NCBI GenBank assembly: GCA_025359805.1
Contig: JANYDU010000036.1
Coordinates: forward strand, 1-60,881
DNA length: 60,881 bases
Direction of reading: 5' to 3'
Origin: Bacteroidota bacterium
GTDB lineage: Bacteria > Bacteroidota > Bacteroidia > UKL13-3
This document shows positions 43,348-53,438 of this stretch, piece by piece. Both the position numbers and the translations under genes were made by a program. A model generated the notes under the pieces. That model did no database searches and was not told the origin of the DNA. It saw nothing but the letters and a program-made list of their open reading frames with translations. Within the stretch, counting starts at the first letter, position 1. Each line of letters starts with the position of its first letter.

Positions 43348-46300
43348 ATGTTAGGTTCAATTTTTAAAGCAGTTACTAAAGTTTTTGGAAGCAAATCAGA
43401 TCGCGACCTTAAACCAATTTATCCATTGGTTGACCAAGTCAACTTTGAATACGCCAATTTACAAAACATCAGCAATGATGAATTGAGAAATAAAACTCCA
43501 GAGTTCAAACAACAAATAGCTAATTATCTTTCTGATATTGATAATGAATTGAGTGAGCTAAAAGCTAAAACAGAGGTAGATGGTGTTAATATTCATGAAA
43601 AAGATGATTTGTTTAAAGCCATTGATAAACTCAATAAAAAGCGTGACGAAGAGTTAGAGAAAGTATTAAATGATATTCTTCCTCAAGCTTTTGCAGTTGT
43701 GAAAGAAACCGCTCGAAGATTCTCTGAAGTAAAACAATTAGAAGTTACCGCAACGGATTTTGATAAACAATTATCAACCGTAACTCGTCCTGTAAAACCT
43801 GTTAAAATAAATGGGGATAAAGCCATTTGGAACAACACTTGGGAGGCAGCCGGAACAACAGTTATATGGAACATGGTTCATTATGATGTGCAATTAATTG
43901 GTGGTATTGTTTTGCACCAAGGAAAAATATCAGAGATGGCAACGGGTGAAGGAAAAACATTGGTTTCTACCTTGCCTGCATATCTAAATGCACTTGCTGG
44001 AAATGGCGTTCACATTGTAACAGTAAATGATTATCTCGCAAAACGAGATTGTGAGTGGAATGCTCCTTTATTTGAATTTCATGGACTACGTGTTGATTGT
44101 ATAGACTATCATCAACCCAACTCGCCCGAGAGAAGAAAAGCCTATTTGGCAGATATTACTTATGGAACCAATAACGAATTTGGTTTCGATTATTTGCGTG
44201 ATAATATGGCTCGTGATGTGCAAGAACTCGTTCAACGTAAACATCATTTTGCAATGGTGGATGAGGTGGATTCGGTTTTAATTGATGATGCAAGAACTCC
44301 TTTAATTATTTCAGGTCCCATTCCAAAAGGCGATGATCAACAGTTTCATATTCTTAAGCCAAGAATAGAACGTTTAGTAAATACTCAAAAAGCGTTTGTA
44401 AATACTGCACTTGCTGATGCAAAAAAATTAATTGCAGCAGGTAATGAAAAAGATGGAGGTTTTAAATTATTGCAAGCCTACAGAGGATTACCCAAAAATA
44501 GTGCGGTGATAAAGTTTTTAAGCGAACAAGGCACTCGTCAGCTATTGCAAAAAACAGAAAATTATTATTTGCAAGATCAACAAAAGGAAATGCACAAAGT
44601 TGATGCTGATTTATTTTTTATCATTGATGAAAAAATGAACTCTGTTGATCTTTCAGAAAAAGGCGTAGAGTTAATTACTGCATCAGGTGAAGATCAAAAC
44701 TTTTTTATTATTCCTGATGTGGGAAGTGAAATTGCTGAAATCGAAAAATTAGCATTAAGTGATGATGATAAGTTGAGAAAAAAAGATCAACTCATGTTGG
44801 ATTTTTCTATCAAATCAGAACGCATACACTCCATCAATCAATTGCTAAAAGCATATTGCATGTTTGAGCGTGATGTGGAATATATTATACAAGATAGCAA
44901 AGTAAAAATTGTTGACGAACAAACTGGGCGTGTACTTGATGGACGTAGATATTCTGATGGCTTGCATCAAGCTATCGAAGCTAAAGAAAATGTAAAAGTG
45001 GAGGCTGCAACGCAAACCTATGCAACGGTTACTTTGCAAAATTTCTTTCGTATGTATCACAAGCTAGCGGGCATGACGGGAACTGCAGAAACAGAAGCTG
45101 GGGAGTTTTGGGAAATTTATAAATTAGATGTAGTTGTTATTCCTACCAATAGAGATATTACTCGTAAAGATGATAATGATATTATTTATAAAACTAAGCG
45201 TGAAAAATACAATGCAGTAATTGAAGAGATTGTAAAATTAACCGAAGCTGGAAGACCAATTTTAGTGGGAACAACTTCGGTTGAAGTTTCGGAATTACTG
45301 AGTAGAATGCTCACATTACGTAAAATTAAACACAATGTTTTAAATGCAAAACAACACCAACGCGAAGCAGATATTATTGCCGAAGCTGGACAAAAAAGTA
45401 CGGTAACTATTGCCACAAATATGGCTGGTCGTGGTACGGATATTAAGCTTGGCGAAGGAGTGAAAGAAGCTGGAGGTTTAGCTATTATTGGAACCGAAAG
45501 ACATGAGTCTAGACGTGTAGATAGGCAGTTGCGTGGTCGTGCTGGTCGCCAAGGAGATCCGGGTTCTTCTAAATTTTATGTTTCATTAGATGATGATTTA
45601 ATGCGATTATTTGGAAGTGAACGTATTGCTTCCATTATGGATAGATTGGGAATGAAAGAAGGAGAAGATATTCAACATTCCATGATTACAAAAAATATTG
45701 AACGTGCACAACGCAAAGTAGAACAAAATAATTTTGGTGTGCGTAAACGTTTGTTGGAATATGACGATGTAATGAACTCTCAACGTGAAGTTATTTATAC
45801 CAAACGTAGAAACGCGTTATATGGCGATAAGTTAGAATTAGACATTAATAATATGCTTGTTGATGTGTGTCAGGATTTAGTTGAAACTTATCAAGAACAA
45901 AAAAATTATACCGAATTTAAATTTGAATTACTTCGCATTTTAGCTTACGAAACTACTATTGATGAAACTACTTTCATGAGTGGTAAAGCAGATGATGTAG
46001 CTGATAAACTATTTGACGAACTCTCCCTTCACTACACACAAAAAAGTGCTTTAATTTCTCATGATGCATTTCCAATTGTAAAAGAAATGTATGAAAACAG
46101 AGGTTCTCAAATTGAACAAATTGGTGTTCCTTTTAGTGATGGAATTCGTACCATGCAAGTTCCTGTTAATTTAAAAAAAGCGTATGAGAACAATGGAAAA
46201 GAAATTATAAAAACGTTTGAAAAATTTTCTTCCTTATTTTTAATTGATGATGAATGGAAAGAACATTTGCGTGAAATGGATGAGTTAAAACAATCGGCAC

Positions 46301-46677
46301 AAAATGCTTCATACGAACAAAAAGATCCTTTGCTCATCTACAAATTGGAATCATTCAATTTATTTAAAGATATGTTGAGCAGAGTAAATAAAGATGTATT
46401 AGGCATGTTGTTTAGAGGATTTATTCCGGTGCAAAATGCCAGCGAAGTAAAAGAAGCTCGTCAGCCTTTACCTCATCAACAACCTAAATTGCAAACTAGC
46501 CGAACTGATGATATTGCAGAAGCACAACTTGCTGCACAACGCTCGGCAGCCAATGCAGGAAGTGGAGAACATAAACAACAACAAATTATTAACGCAGCAA
46601 AAATTGGAAGAAATGATCCTTGTCCTTGCGGAAGCGGAAAGAAATTTAAAAGCTGTCATGGAAAAGAAGAAGGATAA
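43348..46677 (+). CDS. secA: Preprotein translocase ATPase
   Basis: Motor of the Sec pathway, driving unfolded proteins through SecYEG at the inner membrane. It has 1109 residues, longer than E. coli (901) as is normal in Bacteroidota. Walker A is [11 protein letters not shown] (about residues 197-207), Walker B is [20 protein letters not shown], and the helicase motif VI region is [18 protein letters not shown]. The C-terminal zinc motif [17 protein letters not shown] binds SecB or the ribosome. The N-terminal region has a long insert with coiled text. It is monocistronic or weakly linked to deoC. Confidence 0.96.
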   Translation: MLGSIFKAVTKVFGSKSDRDLKPIYPLVDQVNFEYANLQNISNDELRNKTPEFKQQIANYLSDIDNELSELKAKTEVDGVNIHEKDDLFKAIDKLNKKRDEELEKVLNDILPQAFAVVKETARRFSEVKQLEVTATDFDKQLSTVTRPVKPVKINGDKAIWNNTWEAAGTTVIWNMVHYDVQLIGGIVLHQGKISEMATGEGKTLVSTLPAYLNALAGNGVHIVTVNDYLAKRDCEWNAPLFEFHGLRVDCIDYHQPNSPERRKAYLADITYGTNNEFGFDYLRDNMARDVQELVQRKHHFAMVDEVDSVLIDDARTPLIISGPIPKGDDQQFHILKPRIERLVNTQKAFVNTALADAKKLIAAGNEKDGGFKLLQAYRGLPKNSAVIKFLSEQGTRQLLQKTENYYLQDQQKEMHKVDADLFFIIDEKMNSVDLSEKGVELITASGEDQNFFIIPDVGSEIAEIEKLALSDDDKLRKKDQLMLDFSIKSERIHSINQLLKAYCMFERDVEYIIQDSKVKIVDEQTGRVLDGRRYSDGLHQAIEAKENVKVEAATQTYATVTLQNFFRMYHKLAGMTGTAETEAGEFWEIYKLDVVVIPTNRDITRKDDNDIIYKTKREKYNAVIEEIVKLTEAGRPILVGTTSVEVSELLSRMLTLRKIKHNVLNAKQHQREADIIAEAGQKSTVTIATNMAGRGTDIKLGEGVKEAGGLAIIGTERHESRRVDRQLRGRAGRQGDPGSSKFYVSLDDDLMRLFGSERIASIMDRLGMKEGEDIQHSMITKNIERAQRKVEQNNFGVRKRLLEYDDVMNSQREVIYTKRRNALYGDKLELDINNMLVDVCQDLVETYQEQKNYTEFKFELLRILAYETTIDETTFMSGKADDVADKLFDELSLHYTQKSALISHDAFPIVKEMYENRGSQIEQIGVPFSDGIRTMQVPVNLKKAYENNGKEIIKTFEKFSSLFLIDDEWKEHLREMDELKQSAQNASYEQKDPLLIYKLESFNLFKDMLSRVNKDVLGMLFRGFIPVQNASEVKEARQPLPHQQPKLQTSRTDDIAEAQLAAQRSAANAGSGEHKQQQIINAAKIGRNDPCPCGSGKKFKSCHGKEEG

Positions 46678-46752
46678 ATTGATGTAGAGAATTTAAAATT
46701 AGAAGATGATAAATTATCCAATCACAACTAAAAAACTAATAACAAAAACTAA

Positions 46753-47409
46753 ATGAGTGATTTAAAACCATATATTGAACATACCAATTTAAAACCCGAT
46801 TGCACCCAACAGGATGTTATTAAACTGTGTGAGGAGGCTGTGGATAATGGGTTTTATGGAGTATGTGTGTCACCTTATTTTGTTCAGTTAGCAAAAAAAA
46901 CAATTAAAAAATCGCCTACTAAAATTATTACAGTAGTTGGATTTCCTTTGGGATACTCAACTGTGGCAGCAAAAGTTGAAGAAACAAAAAAAGCTATTAT
47001 TTCGGGTGCCGATGAAGTGGATATGGTTATGAATATTGCTGCATTTAAGTCGGGCGATTTTGTTACTGTGCTTAATGATATTCAAGCAGTAACTACCGCT
47101 TGCCATTTGCAAAACAAAGTAGTAAAAGTAATAATTGAAACTGCTTATTTAAGCAACCAAGAAATTGAAAAAGCTTGTAGATTATGTATGGATTGTGAAG
47201 TTGATTTTGTAAAAACATCAACGGGGTTTGCATCAACTGGGGCAAGTGTTGAGGCTGTGGAGTTAATGCGTAAAACATTGCCTGTTAAAATTAAAATAAA
47301 AGCTGCAGGAGGAATTAAAGATATTGTTTTTGCCGAAAAATTAATTAATGCTGGAGCTGTCCGTTTAGGCACTTCGTCAAGTTTAAATTTAGTAACTAAT
47401 GAAGAATAA
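46753..47409 (+). CDS. deoC: Deoxyribose-phosphate aldolase
   Basis: Cleaves 2-deoxyribose-5-phosphate to glyceraldehyde-3-phosphate and acetaldehyde through a Schiff base. It has 218 residues. The conserved block is YIEHTNLKPDCTQ at the start. VVGFPLGY, GADEVDMVMNIAAFKSGDF and VDFVKTSTGF (Lys154, the Schiff-base lysine) and IKAAGGIKD follow. The ATG at 46753 lies 75 bp after secA. Confidence 0.94.
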   Translation: MSDLKPYIEHTNLKPDCTQQDVIKLCEEAVDNGFYGVCVSPYFVQLAKKTIKKSPTKIITVVGFPLGYSTVAAKVEETKKAIISGADEVDMVMNIAAFKSGDFVTVLNDIQAVTTACHLQNKVVKVIIETAYLSNQEIEKACRLCMDCEVDFVKTSTGFASTGASVEAVELMRKTLPVKIKIKAAGGIKDIVFAEKLINAGAVRLGTSSSLNLVTNEE

Positions 47410-47412
47410 CAA

Positions 47413-47820
47413 GTGAAAAATTGTTTGCATAAAAATATCGCTCCTCTTTTAGTATTTACGTTTTTATGTATTGCAAATTTATCTCACTCTCAAAATTTTG
47501 TGCAAATCGTAAGTGATCAAAAATTAGATACACTTATTGAAAGAAACATTGAATCAAACAAAACCATAAATGGAATTCAGGGTTATCGCATTCAAATATT
47601 TTTTGGATCTGAACGTAAAGCTGCAAATGATGCAAAAAATAAATTTATGCAACTCAACCCCGATTACGAAGTGTATTTAATTTATCAACAACCTTATTTT
47701 AAAGTTCGCGTTGGAGATTTTAGAACCAAACTCGAAGCACAAGCTCTTTTCAAAAAAGTATTACCCGAATTTGAACGCGTATTTATTATTCCTGATAAAA
47801 TAAATTTGCCTAAACTATAA
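47413..47820 (+). CDS. Exported SPOR domain protein
   Basis: A 135-residue protein with a signal peptide (ending LSHSQ, near residue 26). A SPOR-type peptidoglycan-binding domain fills the C-terminal half: GYRIQIFFGSERKAANDAKN, then YFKVRVGDFRTKLEAQALF. Such domains bind septal denuded glycan. The start is GTG at 47413, 3 bp after deoC, so co-transcription is likely. Confidence 0.87.
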   Translation: MKNCLHKNIAPLLVFTFLCIANLSHSQNFVQIVSDQKLDTLIERNIESNKTINGIQGYRIQIFFGSERKAANDAKNKFMQLNPDYEVYLIYQQPYFKVRVGDFRTKLEAQALFKKVLPEFERVFIIPDKINLPKL

Positions 47821-47862
47821 TAGATGTTGATATTATAAAGCTAACAGATTAAAATCATCAAA

Positions 47863-48870
47863 ATGAAATTAGTAACTTACACCCACAACAAAAACACACA
47901 ACTAGGAATTATTCACGAAGGAAAAATTTGGTCTCTAAAAGAATTAGATTCTTCTTTTCCTGATAAAATGCGCAAGTTTTTATTTGCTGGAGAGGCGATG
48001 ATGGAAAAAGCAAAAAAATGGGATGCTCAAATCAAAGCCAAGAAAGTTACTAAACCTTTTGTAAATGAGAAGGAAGTAAAATTAGAAGCTCCCGTTCCTC
48101 AACCTACATCATGCAGAGATGGGTATGCTTTTCGCCAGCATGTGGCTGCAGCACGCAGAAATAGAGGCGTGGAAATGATAAAAGAATTTGATCAATACCC
48201 AATTTTTTATTTTACAAATCATAACGCCATTCAAGGTCCTGGAGAAATTGATTGCATGCCCGATCATTTTGAAAAATTGGATTTTGAATTAGAAGCTGCC
48301 ATTGTAATTGGAAAAAAGGGACGCAATATTAAAGCAGTAGATGCAGATGAATATATTGCCGGCTATATGATTATGAATGATATGAGCGCTCGTACATTGC
48401 AAATGGAAGAAATGCTTTTAAATTTAGGTCCCGCAAAAGGAAAAGATTTTTCAACAGTTATCGGGCCATACTTTGTAACTCCTGATGAATTAGAACCCTA
48501 TAAAATTTCTACAAAACCTGGTCATGTTGGAAACAACTATAACTTAACTATGAAATGTTGGGTAAATGATATTTTAGTGAGTGAAGGAAATATGGGTGAT
48601 ATGGATTGGACATTTGCAGAAATAATTGAACGTTGTGCGTATGGTGTAGATATTTTGCCAGGTGATGTGATTGGAAGCGGGACGGTTGGAACAGGGTGTT
48701 TTTTGGAGCTGAATGGAACAGGCTTATTAAATGATAAAAATTTTAAACCACAATGGTTAAAAGAAAACGATGTGGTAGATATGGAAATAGCAGGACTTGG
48801 ATTTTTAAGTAATACCATTAGAAAAGTAAATACCGATTTTTCAATTTTGAAACTGAAGAAGAGTATATAG
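47863..48870 (+). CDS. Fumarylacetoacetate hydrolase family protein
   Basis: A 335-residue metal-dependent hydrolase or lyase of the FAH fold. FELEAAIVIGKKGRN supplies the two metal-binding Glu residues, YMIMNDMSAR the Asp, and LPGDVIGSGTVGTGC the late signature. N-terminal residues 1-70 form a separate small domain. The family spans fumarylpyruvate hydrolase, oxaloacetate decarboxylase and others, so the substrate is not assigned. It is convergent with the MazG-like gene (9 bp gap). Confidence 0.87.
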   Translation: MKLVTYTHNKNTQLGIIHEGKIWSLKELDSSFPDKMRKFLFAGEAMMEKAKKWDAQIKAKKVTKPFVNEKEVKLEAPVPQPTSCRDGYAFRQHVAAARRNRGVEMIKEFDQYPIFYFTNHNAIQGPGEIDCMPDHFEKLDFELEAAIVIGKKGRNIKAVDADEYIAGYMIMNDMSARTLQMEEMLLNLGPAKGKDFSTVIGPYFVTPDELEPYKISTKPGHVGNNYNLTMKCWVNDILVSEGNMGDMDWTFAEIIERCAYGVDILPGDVIGSGTVGTGCFLELNGTGLLNDKNFKPQWLKENDVVDMEIAGLGFLSNTIRKVNTDFSILKLKKSI

Positions 48871-48879
48871 GATAATAAA

Positions 48880-49206
48880 TTATTTCAACTTATCATTATT
48901 CTTATGCCTTACTAAATCACGGTTAGTTTTTTTATCTAAGTTTTTTTGCAATGCTTCAGTCAAATCAATTCCAGTTTGATTAGCCAAACACATTAACACA
49001 AAAAGCACATCAGCCATTTCATCGGCAAGGTCAACTTTTTTATCTGATTCTTTGAAGGATTGTTCACCATATTTTCTCGACATAATTCTAGCCACTTCAC
49101 CAACTTCTTCCATTAATATGGCAGTATTGGTAAGCTCATTAAAATATCTTATCCCTGTTGAGTTAATCCATTTGTCAATGGTTTTTTGTGCTTCTTTAAT
49201 GGTCAT
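48880..49206 (-). CDS. MazG-like nucleotide pyrophosphohydrolase
   Basis: A 108-residue protein of the all-alpha NTP pyrophosphatase fold. The metal site is EEVGE (residues 33-37) with DEMADVLF (Glu63 and Asp66). It would remove pyrophosphate from aberrant (d)NTPs and so clean the nucleotide pool. It is a single-domain form, half the length of E. coli MazG. Confidence 0.85.
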   Translation of the reverse strand: MTIKEAQKTIDKWINSTGIRYFNELTNTAILMEEVGEVARIMSRKYGEQSFKESDKKVDLADEMADVLFVLMCLANQTGIDLTEALQKNLDKKTNRDLVRHKNNDKLK

Positions 49207-49241
49207 GGCGTTTCAAATTTGTCTATTTTAATAGTATGAGA

Positions 49242-49259
49242 TGCCCTGAATATTGGGCA
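49242..49259. other. Short G-C inverted repeat upstream of the MazG-like gene
   Basis: TGCCC (49242-49246) and GGGCA (49255-49259) flank an 8-nt loop, followed on the plus strand by a run of eight T (49264-49273 region). It has the form of a small terminator for the plus strand, but no plus-strand gene precedes it closely. The gap 49207-49460 otherwise holds only the terminator at 49404-49437. Confidence 0.35.
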
Positions 49260-49403
49260 ATTGTTTTTTTTCTTTCTAAGATAGATTTTAAATGTAAATT
49301 TATATTACTGAAAATCAATATACTTATGAATATGTTTGGTGAGTAACTCTGTTTGGCATTATTGTTTCTTATTTGTCTTCATACTTTTTTCATTATAAAA
49401 TTC

Positions 49404-49437
49404 AAAGAGCCGCTTCGTGATAAAACGAGCGGCTTTT
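49404..49437 (-). terminator. Terminator of the OmpA-family gene
   Basis: A strong stem AGCCGCTTCGT with ACGAGCGGCT (one bulged base) around a short loop, bordered by AAA on one side and TTTT on the other. It lies 24 bp past the stop of the OmpA lipoprotein gene read on the minus strand. It may also work on the plus strand. Confidence 0.75.
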
Positions 49438-49460
49438 CAATTTTTATTGCCTACAAGATT

Positions 49461-50315
49461 TTAATCATTCAACAACCTTGCAATTTCGTCCAAATCAGGA
49501 GTTACTATAATTTCAATTCTTCTATTTTTCTTTCGGGCTTCTGGAGTTTTTGCAGGATCAAGTGGATAGTATTCTGCGCGTCCTGATGCAATAAATCTTT
49601 TTGGAGAAACTTTTCCTTGATACTGCATTAACCTAACTACAGAAGTTGCACGAAGTACACTAATATCCCAATTATCTTTATAAGGTTTAGTTTTACTTTT
49701 AAAAGGAATATCATCTGTGTGACCTTCCACGGTAAGGTTTGTAGTAGTATCTATATTTAGCACATTAGCAATTTCTGTTAAGGCTAATTTTCCCGCAGGA
49801 TTTACATCAATTTGCCCTGATTTGAATAATAAGCGCTCATCCAACGAGATATAAACCTTTCCTCCTTCTACATGTACGTTTACTCCTTTATCTTTAAAAC
49901 CAATAAGTGCAGCTGTTAAGCGATCTCTTGTTGCACGCATGATAGAATCTTTTCGATAAAGTAATGCTTCGAGTTCTGCAATTTTTTTAGCGGATAATTT
50001 TATCGTTGTTGCATTATTTTGAAGATCAAGATTGAGCTGTGAAATATTGTTCTTTAATTTTGATTGATTTTGCTCACACCAAATAATATAGGCATGAAAG
50101 CTCGAATCAATAAAAGCGGAATCTCTTCTTAAGCGGTCTATTTCTGAATGAAGTAGTTTGATGTTTTTATTATAGATAGTTTTTTGTTGAACAGAAAATT
50201 GATTTTGCCCATCAGCATAAACCCATAACGCATACATATCATTATATTTTTTCTGTGAAACGCATGAAGATACAATAAACAAAATTGTAAACAGAAAGAG
50301 TAATTTGTTTCGCAT
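49461..50315 (-). CDS. OmpA-family lipoprotein
   Basis: A 284-residue lipoprotein. The signal segment ends at the lipobox VSSC (Cys18). A coiled, Lys/Asn-rich region (residues 50-150) leads to the OmpA domain, with GGKVYISLDERLLFKSGQID, TVEGHTDDIPF and the late SPKRFIASGRAEY and NRRIEIIVTP. It anchors the outer membrane to peptidoglycan, as Pal/MotB-like proteins do. A promoter is seen at 50337-50364. Confidence 0.9.
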   Translation of the reverse strand: MRNKLLFLFTILFIVSSCVSQKKYNDMYALWVYADGQNQFSVQQKTIYNKNIKLLHSEIDRLRRDSAFIDSSFHAYIIWCEQNQSKLKNNISQLNLDLQNNATTIKLSAKKIAELEALLYRKDSIMRATRDRLTAALIGFKDKGVNVHVEGGKVYISLDERLLFKSGQIDVNPAGKLALTEIANVLNIDTTTNLTVEGHTDDIPFKSKTKPYKDNWDISVLRATSVVRLMQYQGKVSPKRFIASGRAEYYPLDPAKTPEARKKNRRIEIIVTPDLDEIARLLND

Positions 50316-50336
50316 TCAATGAATGGTTGGTAGATT

Positions 50337-50364
50337 CAAATATAATTGTTTGTATGAAAAACAA
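50337..50364 (-). promoter_or_regulatory. Promoter of the OmpA-family gene
   Basis: TTG (50364-50362), 17 nt spacer, TATATTTG (50344-50337), then ATG at 50315, a 21-nt gap. Confidence 0.5.
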
Positions 50365-50418
50365 AATTTTTACAAGTGTTAATCCAATTAATTTAGCAAA
50401 AACAAACTTGGTGTGTTA

Positions 50419-51975
50419 TCATACATTAATTTCCTCGCCTGAAGAATTATAAAATTTATATTCTCCAAATTGAAATGAGTTTACCGAAAGTACTTTTACA
50501 AAACGTTTATATTTAAAGAACCATTGAAACCGTTTTGATTTCAAAAATCCTTTAGTAAGATAAGCTGCAATATAAGGGTGTACATGAATGGTAATAGCAC
50601 TCATATTCATATTATGAATCAAGTATTTTAAGCGGTTTTCTAATTCATCCATCAATACCACGCTTGATGAAATCTCACCTGTTCCTTTGCAAGTGGGGCA
50701 TTTTTCGCTAACCACAATATTCATTTGTGGGCGCACTCTTTGCCTTGTTATTTGCATCAACCCAAACGGGCTCATTGGAAGAATTTTATGTTTGGCTCTA
50801 TCGAGCTTCATTTCTTCTTTCAATTTTTCATAAACCTGTTTGCGGTGTCCTGGTGTTTTGAGATCAATAAAGTCAACAACAATAATCCCGCCCATATCTC
50901 TAAGTCGTAATTGGCGAGCCACTTCAATAGCTGCTTCCAAATTTACTTTAAGCGCATTTTCTTCTTGATTAATTTCTTTTCCGGCAGTACTTCCACTATT
51001 TACATCTATTACATGCAATGCTTCAGTATGTTCAATAATTAAATAACATCCACCTAAGAAATTAATTTCTTTTCCAAATGCGGCTTTAATTTGTTTGTCG
51101 ACTCCAAGCTGCTCAAATATTGGAGTTTTGCCATTATATAGTTTTACAATTTTTTCTAAATCGGGAGCCTTTACTTTTACGTAATTTTTTATTTCATTAT
51201 GTAAAAACTGATTGTTGATATGAATGCCAACAAAATCATCATTCAATAAATCGCGTACTAATGTGAGTGTACGATCACCTTCGCCTAAAATTTTTTGTTT
51301 GGGTTCAGCAGTTTTTAATTGCTCACAAAGGCTTTCCCATTTTTGCATTAAATCGGTTAAGTCCTTTTGTAATTCTTCTACACTTTGATCTTCGGCAACA
51401 GTACGAACAATTACTCCAAAATTTTCGGGCTTAATGCTTTGTACTAATTTTTTTAAACGTAAGCGCTCTTCTTGTTTTACAATTTTTTTTGAAATGGAAA
51501 CACCTTCATCAAAAGGCATCAATACTACAAATCTACCAGCAAGAGAAAGCTGTGCAGATAAGCGAGGTCCTTTATTTGAAATAGGTTCTTTGGTTACTTG
51601 CACCACAACTTGTTGAAAGCGTGTTAGCAGATTACCAATTTTACCAGTCTTTTCAATGTCTTTTTCGTTGTCGTCTTTAAGGGGCCAAATACTTTGTTTT
51701 GAATCACTACGAAGCATCTTGGTAAATTTCACCAACGATTTTATTTGTGGGCCAAGATCAAGGTAATGCAAAAAGGCATCACGCTCGTGTCCTACGTCCA
51801 CAAATGCAGCATTAAGTCCTGGCATTAGTTTGTTTACACTGCCCAAATATACATCGCCAACGGCAAAATTATTATCGGCTTTTTCGTGATGAAGCTCAAT
51901 GAGTTTTTTATCACGTAAAAGGGCAATCTCAATACCTCCGCTTGGATGACAGTTTATAATCAGTTCACTACTCAC
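50419..51975 (-). CDS. rng: Ribonuclease E/G family endoribonuclease
   Basis: Single-strand-specific RNase that matures rRNA and decays mRNA. The 518-residue protein is the catalytic half only, as in RNase G. An S1-like part near the start is VGDVYLGSVNKLMPGLNAAF. The catalytic block reads EALHVIDVNSGSTAGK and GGIIVVDFIDL (two metal-binding Asp), and the zinc link is CPTCKGTG. It stands downstream of the HU-TPR-COX24 genes, behind a likely terminator. Confidence 0.93.
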   Translation of the reverse strand: MSSELIINCHPSGGIEIALLRDKKLIELHHEKADNNFAVGDVYLGSVNKLMPGLNAAFVDVGHERDAFLHYLDLGPQIKSLVKFTKMLRSDSKQSIWPLKDDNEKDIEKTGKIGNLLTRFQQVVVQVTKEPISNKGPRLSAQLSLAGRFVVLMPFDEGVSISKKIVKQEERLRLKKLVQSIKPENFGVIVRTVAEDQSVEELQKDLTDLMQKWESLCEQLKTAEPKQKILGEGDRTLTLVRDLLNDDFVGIHINNQFLHNEIKNYVKVKAPDLEKIVKLYNGKTPIFEQLGVDKQIKAAFGKEINFLGGCYLIIEHTEALHVIDVNSGSTAGKEINQEENALKVNLEAAIEVARQLRLRDMGGIIVVDFIDLKTPGHRKQVYEKLKEEMKLDRAKHKILPMSPFGLMQITRQRVRPQMNIVVSEKCPTCKGTGEISSSVVLMDELENRLKYLIHNMNMSAITIHVHPYIAAYLTKGFLKSKRFQWFFKYKRFVKVLSVNSFQFGEYKFYNSSGEEINV

Positions 51976-51999
51976 AGTTGAGATGGATTAAATGAAAAT

Positions 52000-52029
52000 A
52001 CAGTTCAGCCTTTTTAAGAGCCAAACTGT
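52000..52029 (-). terminator. Possible terminator behind the small ribosomal protein gene
   Basis: ACAGTT and AACTGT form the outer stem, with GGC/GCC-type pairs further in. On the minus strand it is followed by ATTTTCATTT. The loop is long and AT-rich, so the call is moderate. It would separate the HU-TPR-small protein genes from rng. Confidence 0.45.
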
Positions 52030-52058
52030 GTACAATAATTAATGAAGAATAAAGAAAA

Positions 52059-52148
52059 TTATTTTTTCTTATGTCTATTTTTTCTAAGACGTTTTTTACG
52101 CTTGTGAGTGGCTATTTTATGACGTTTTCTTTTTTTTCCGCTTGGCAT
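52059..52148 (-). CDS. 29-residue COX24/AURKAIP1-type ribosomal protein
   Basis: A very short gene. The frame reads MPSGKKRKRHKIATHKRKKR and ends with RKNRHKKK, i.e. more than half Lys, Arg and His. This is the small basic protein of Bacteroidota databases often named AURKAIP1/COX24 domain protein, akin to mitochondrial mS38. It probably binds the small ribosomal subunit. It starts 5 bp after the TPR gene stop and so is in that operon. The size is below normal gene-calling limits. Confidence 0.82.
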   Translation of the reverse strand: MPSGKKRKRHKIATHKRKKRLRKNRHKKK

Positions 52149-52152
52149 AATG

Positions 52153-52959
52153 TTAAGTATTTTTAAGTTGATTAATTAAGGATTCAATTTCTTTTTTCGA
52201 CTCATTATCCTTTAATAAAGTCTTACAGGTTTCGTAGGTTTTAATTGCTTTTTCCTTCTGTCCTGTTTTACCGTAAACTTCGGCAAGATAATAATAATAT
52301 TCAGCGTTGAAAGGTTGCAACGAAATCAATTTTTTAAATCGTTGTTCGGCCTTATCTAATTGCCCTGATTGAATGGATAACATTCCGAGCGTGAATATGG
52401 CTTGAAGATTGTTGGAATCTTTGGCAACAACTTCTTTTAATATTCCCACCCCTTTCATCACATCATTGTTAATTTGGATGTATAAAATGCCTAAAGCATT
52501 TTTTGCGTCTAAATTTTCAGGGTCGATGGATAATACTTTTTCAAATATTTTTTGTGCATTTTTTGCCGCCATTATTTGCATTGCGCTATCTTGGCTAACA
52601 CTTGCTGCATTGTAAAATTTTGAGCCAGCTATATTCCAGTTTTCTACATTGGGTTGAGCTTCTGCAAGTTCTTGCGCATAATGTGCAGATATAAGCGGAT
52701 AGTTTAGTGAATCCCAAATGCGAGTTAAACTTGCAAGGTTTGCTTGATCTGATTTATTCTTTTCAAGTAATTCAATTCTTCCTTTTGTAACTGTATTTAA
52801 TTTGCTTTTACTTTTTTCAAAATAAGATTGAAAATTAAATTCGCTAATGGCAACTTCATTACCTTCTTTTTTTATGGTGGAAGATTTATACCCTAAATAA
52901 AATAGTATCGAAACTATAATAAGGGCTGATGCTATTAGTGTAATTTGTTTTCCTCTCAA
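52153..52959 (-). CDS. Membrane-anchored TPR protein
   Basis: A 268-residue protein. One N-terminal membrane segment (residues 6-24) is followed by several tetratricopeptide repeats: AKNAQKIFEKVLSIDPENLD, AKNALGILYIQINNDVMKGV, LQAIFTLGMLSIQSGQLDKA, and YYYLAEVYGKTGQKEKAIKT. It should act as a scaffold in the inner membrane. It starts 6 bp after HU, in the same operon. Confidence 0.87.
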   Translation of the reverse strand: MRGKQITLIASALIIVSILFYLGYKSSTIKKEGNEVAISEFNFQSYFEKSKSKLNTVTKGRIELLEKNKSDQANLASLTRIWDSLNYPLISAHYAQELAEAQPNVENWNIAGSKFYNAASVSQDSAMQIMAAKNAQKIFEKVLSIDPENLDAKNALGILYIQINNDVMKGVGILKEVVAKDSNNLQAIFTLGMLSIQSGQLDKAEQRFKKLISLQPFNAEYYYYLAEVYGKTGQKEKAIKTYETCKTLLKDNESKKEIESLINQLKNT

Positions 52960-52965
52960 AGTATA

Positions 52966-53286
52966 TTATGCTTTAGCTGCAAGTTTAGCTGCTTTTGCTT
53001 TAACGGTTTCGCTTTTTTTAACTTTATCAACGAAAGTTTTAGCAGGTTTAAAACTCGGAATATAATGCTCCGGAATTTCCATAGCAGTATTTTTTGAAAT
53101 GTTACGAGCAATCTTTTTAGCTCTTTTTTTGATAATGAAACTTCCGAACCCACGGAAGTAAACATTTTTCCCCTCAATCATTGAAGTTCTTACTACTTTA
53201 AAAAAGGATTCAACTGAATCTTGAACGTGACTTTTTTCAATTCCGGTTTTTGTTGCAATCTCAGCAATAATCTCTGCTTTTGTCAT
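52966..53286 (-). CDS. HU/IHF family DNA-binding protein
   Basis: A nucleoid protein of 106 residues. TKAEIIAEIATKTGI is the N-terminal helix block, and FRGFGSFIIKKRAKKIARN is the beta-arm start. ITKEEVV-type helices are typical. It has a Lys/Ala C-terminal tail (KAKAAKLAAKA) beyond the normal 90 residues. A TACATTTG box (53372-53365) and a leader hairpin TCAGTA/TACTGA (53322-53336) lie upstream. Confidence 0.92.
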   Translation of the reverse strand: MTKAEIIAEIATKTGIEKSHVQDSVESFFKVVRTSMIEGKNVYFRGFGSFIIKKRAKKIARNISKNTAMEIPEHYIPSFKPAKTFVDKVKKSETVKAKAAKLAAKA

Positions 53287-53321
53287 TATATATAAAAATT
53301 TAAGTTGTTATAAATTATCTG

Positions 53322-53336
53322 TCAGTATGTTACTGA
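53322..53336. other. Perfect small inverted repeat in the HU leader
   Basis: TCAGTA, TGT, TACTGA. It lies 36 bp before the HU start, inside its untranslated leader. It may be an autoregulatory or structural element, but this is only a position-based guess. Confidence 0.4.
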
Positions 53337-53364
53337 GAGGTTTCCGATTTAAATTCGGGGGTTG

Positions 53365-53372
53365 CAAATGTA
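53365..53372 (-). promoter_or_regulatory. Candidate -7 box TACATTTG for the HU operon
   Basis: A perfect TAnnTTTG match on the minus strand, 78 nt before the HU ATG, in the divergent gap with mutY. Confidence 0.45.
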
Positions 53373-53438
53373 TGAATTTCAAAATAAAATCAGCATCAAT
53401 ACAAAAAAAAATATTTAGCGAGTATTTTAGCCGTTCAA

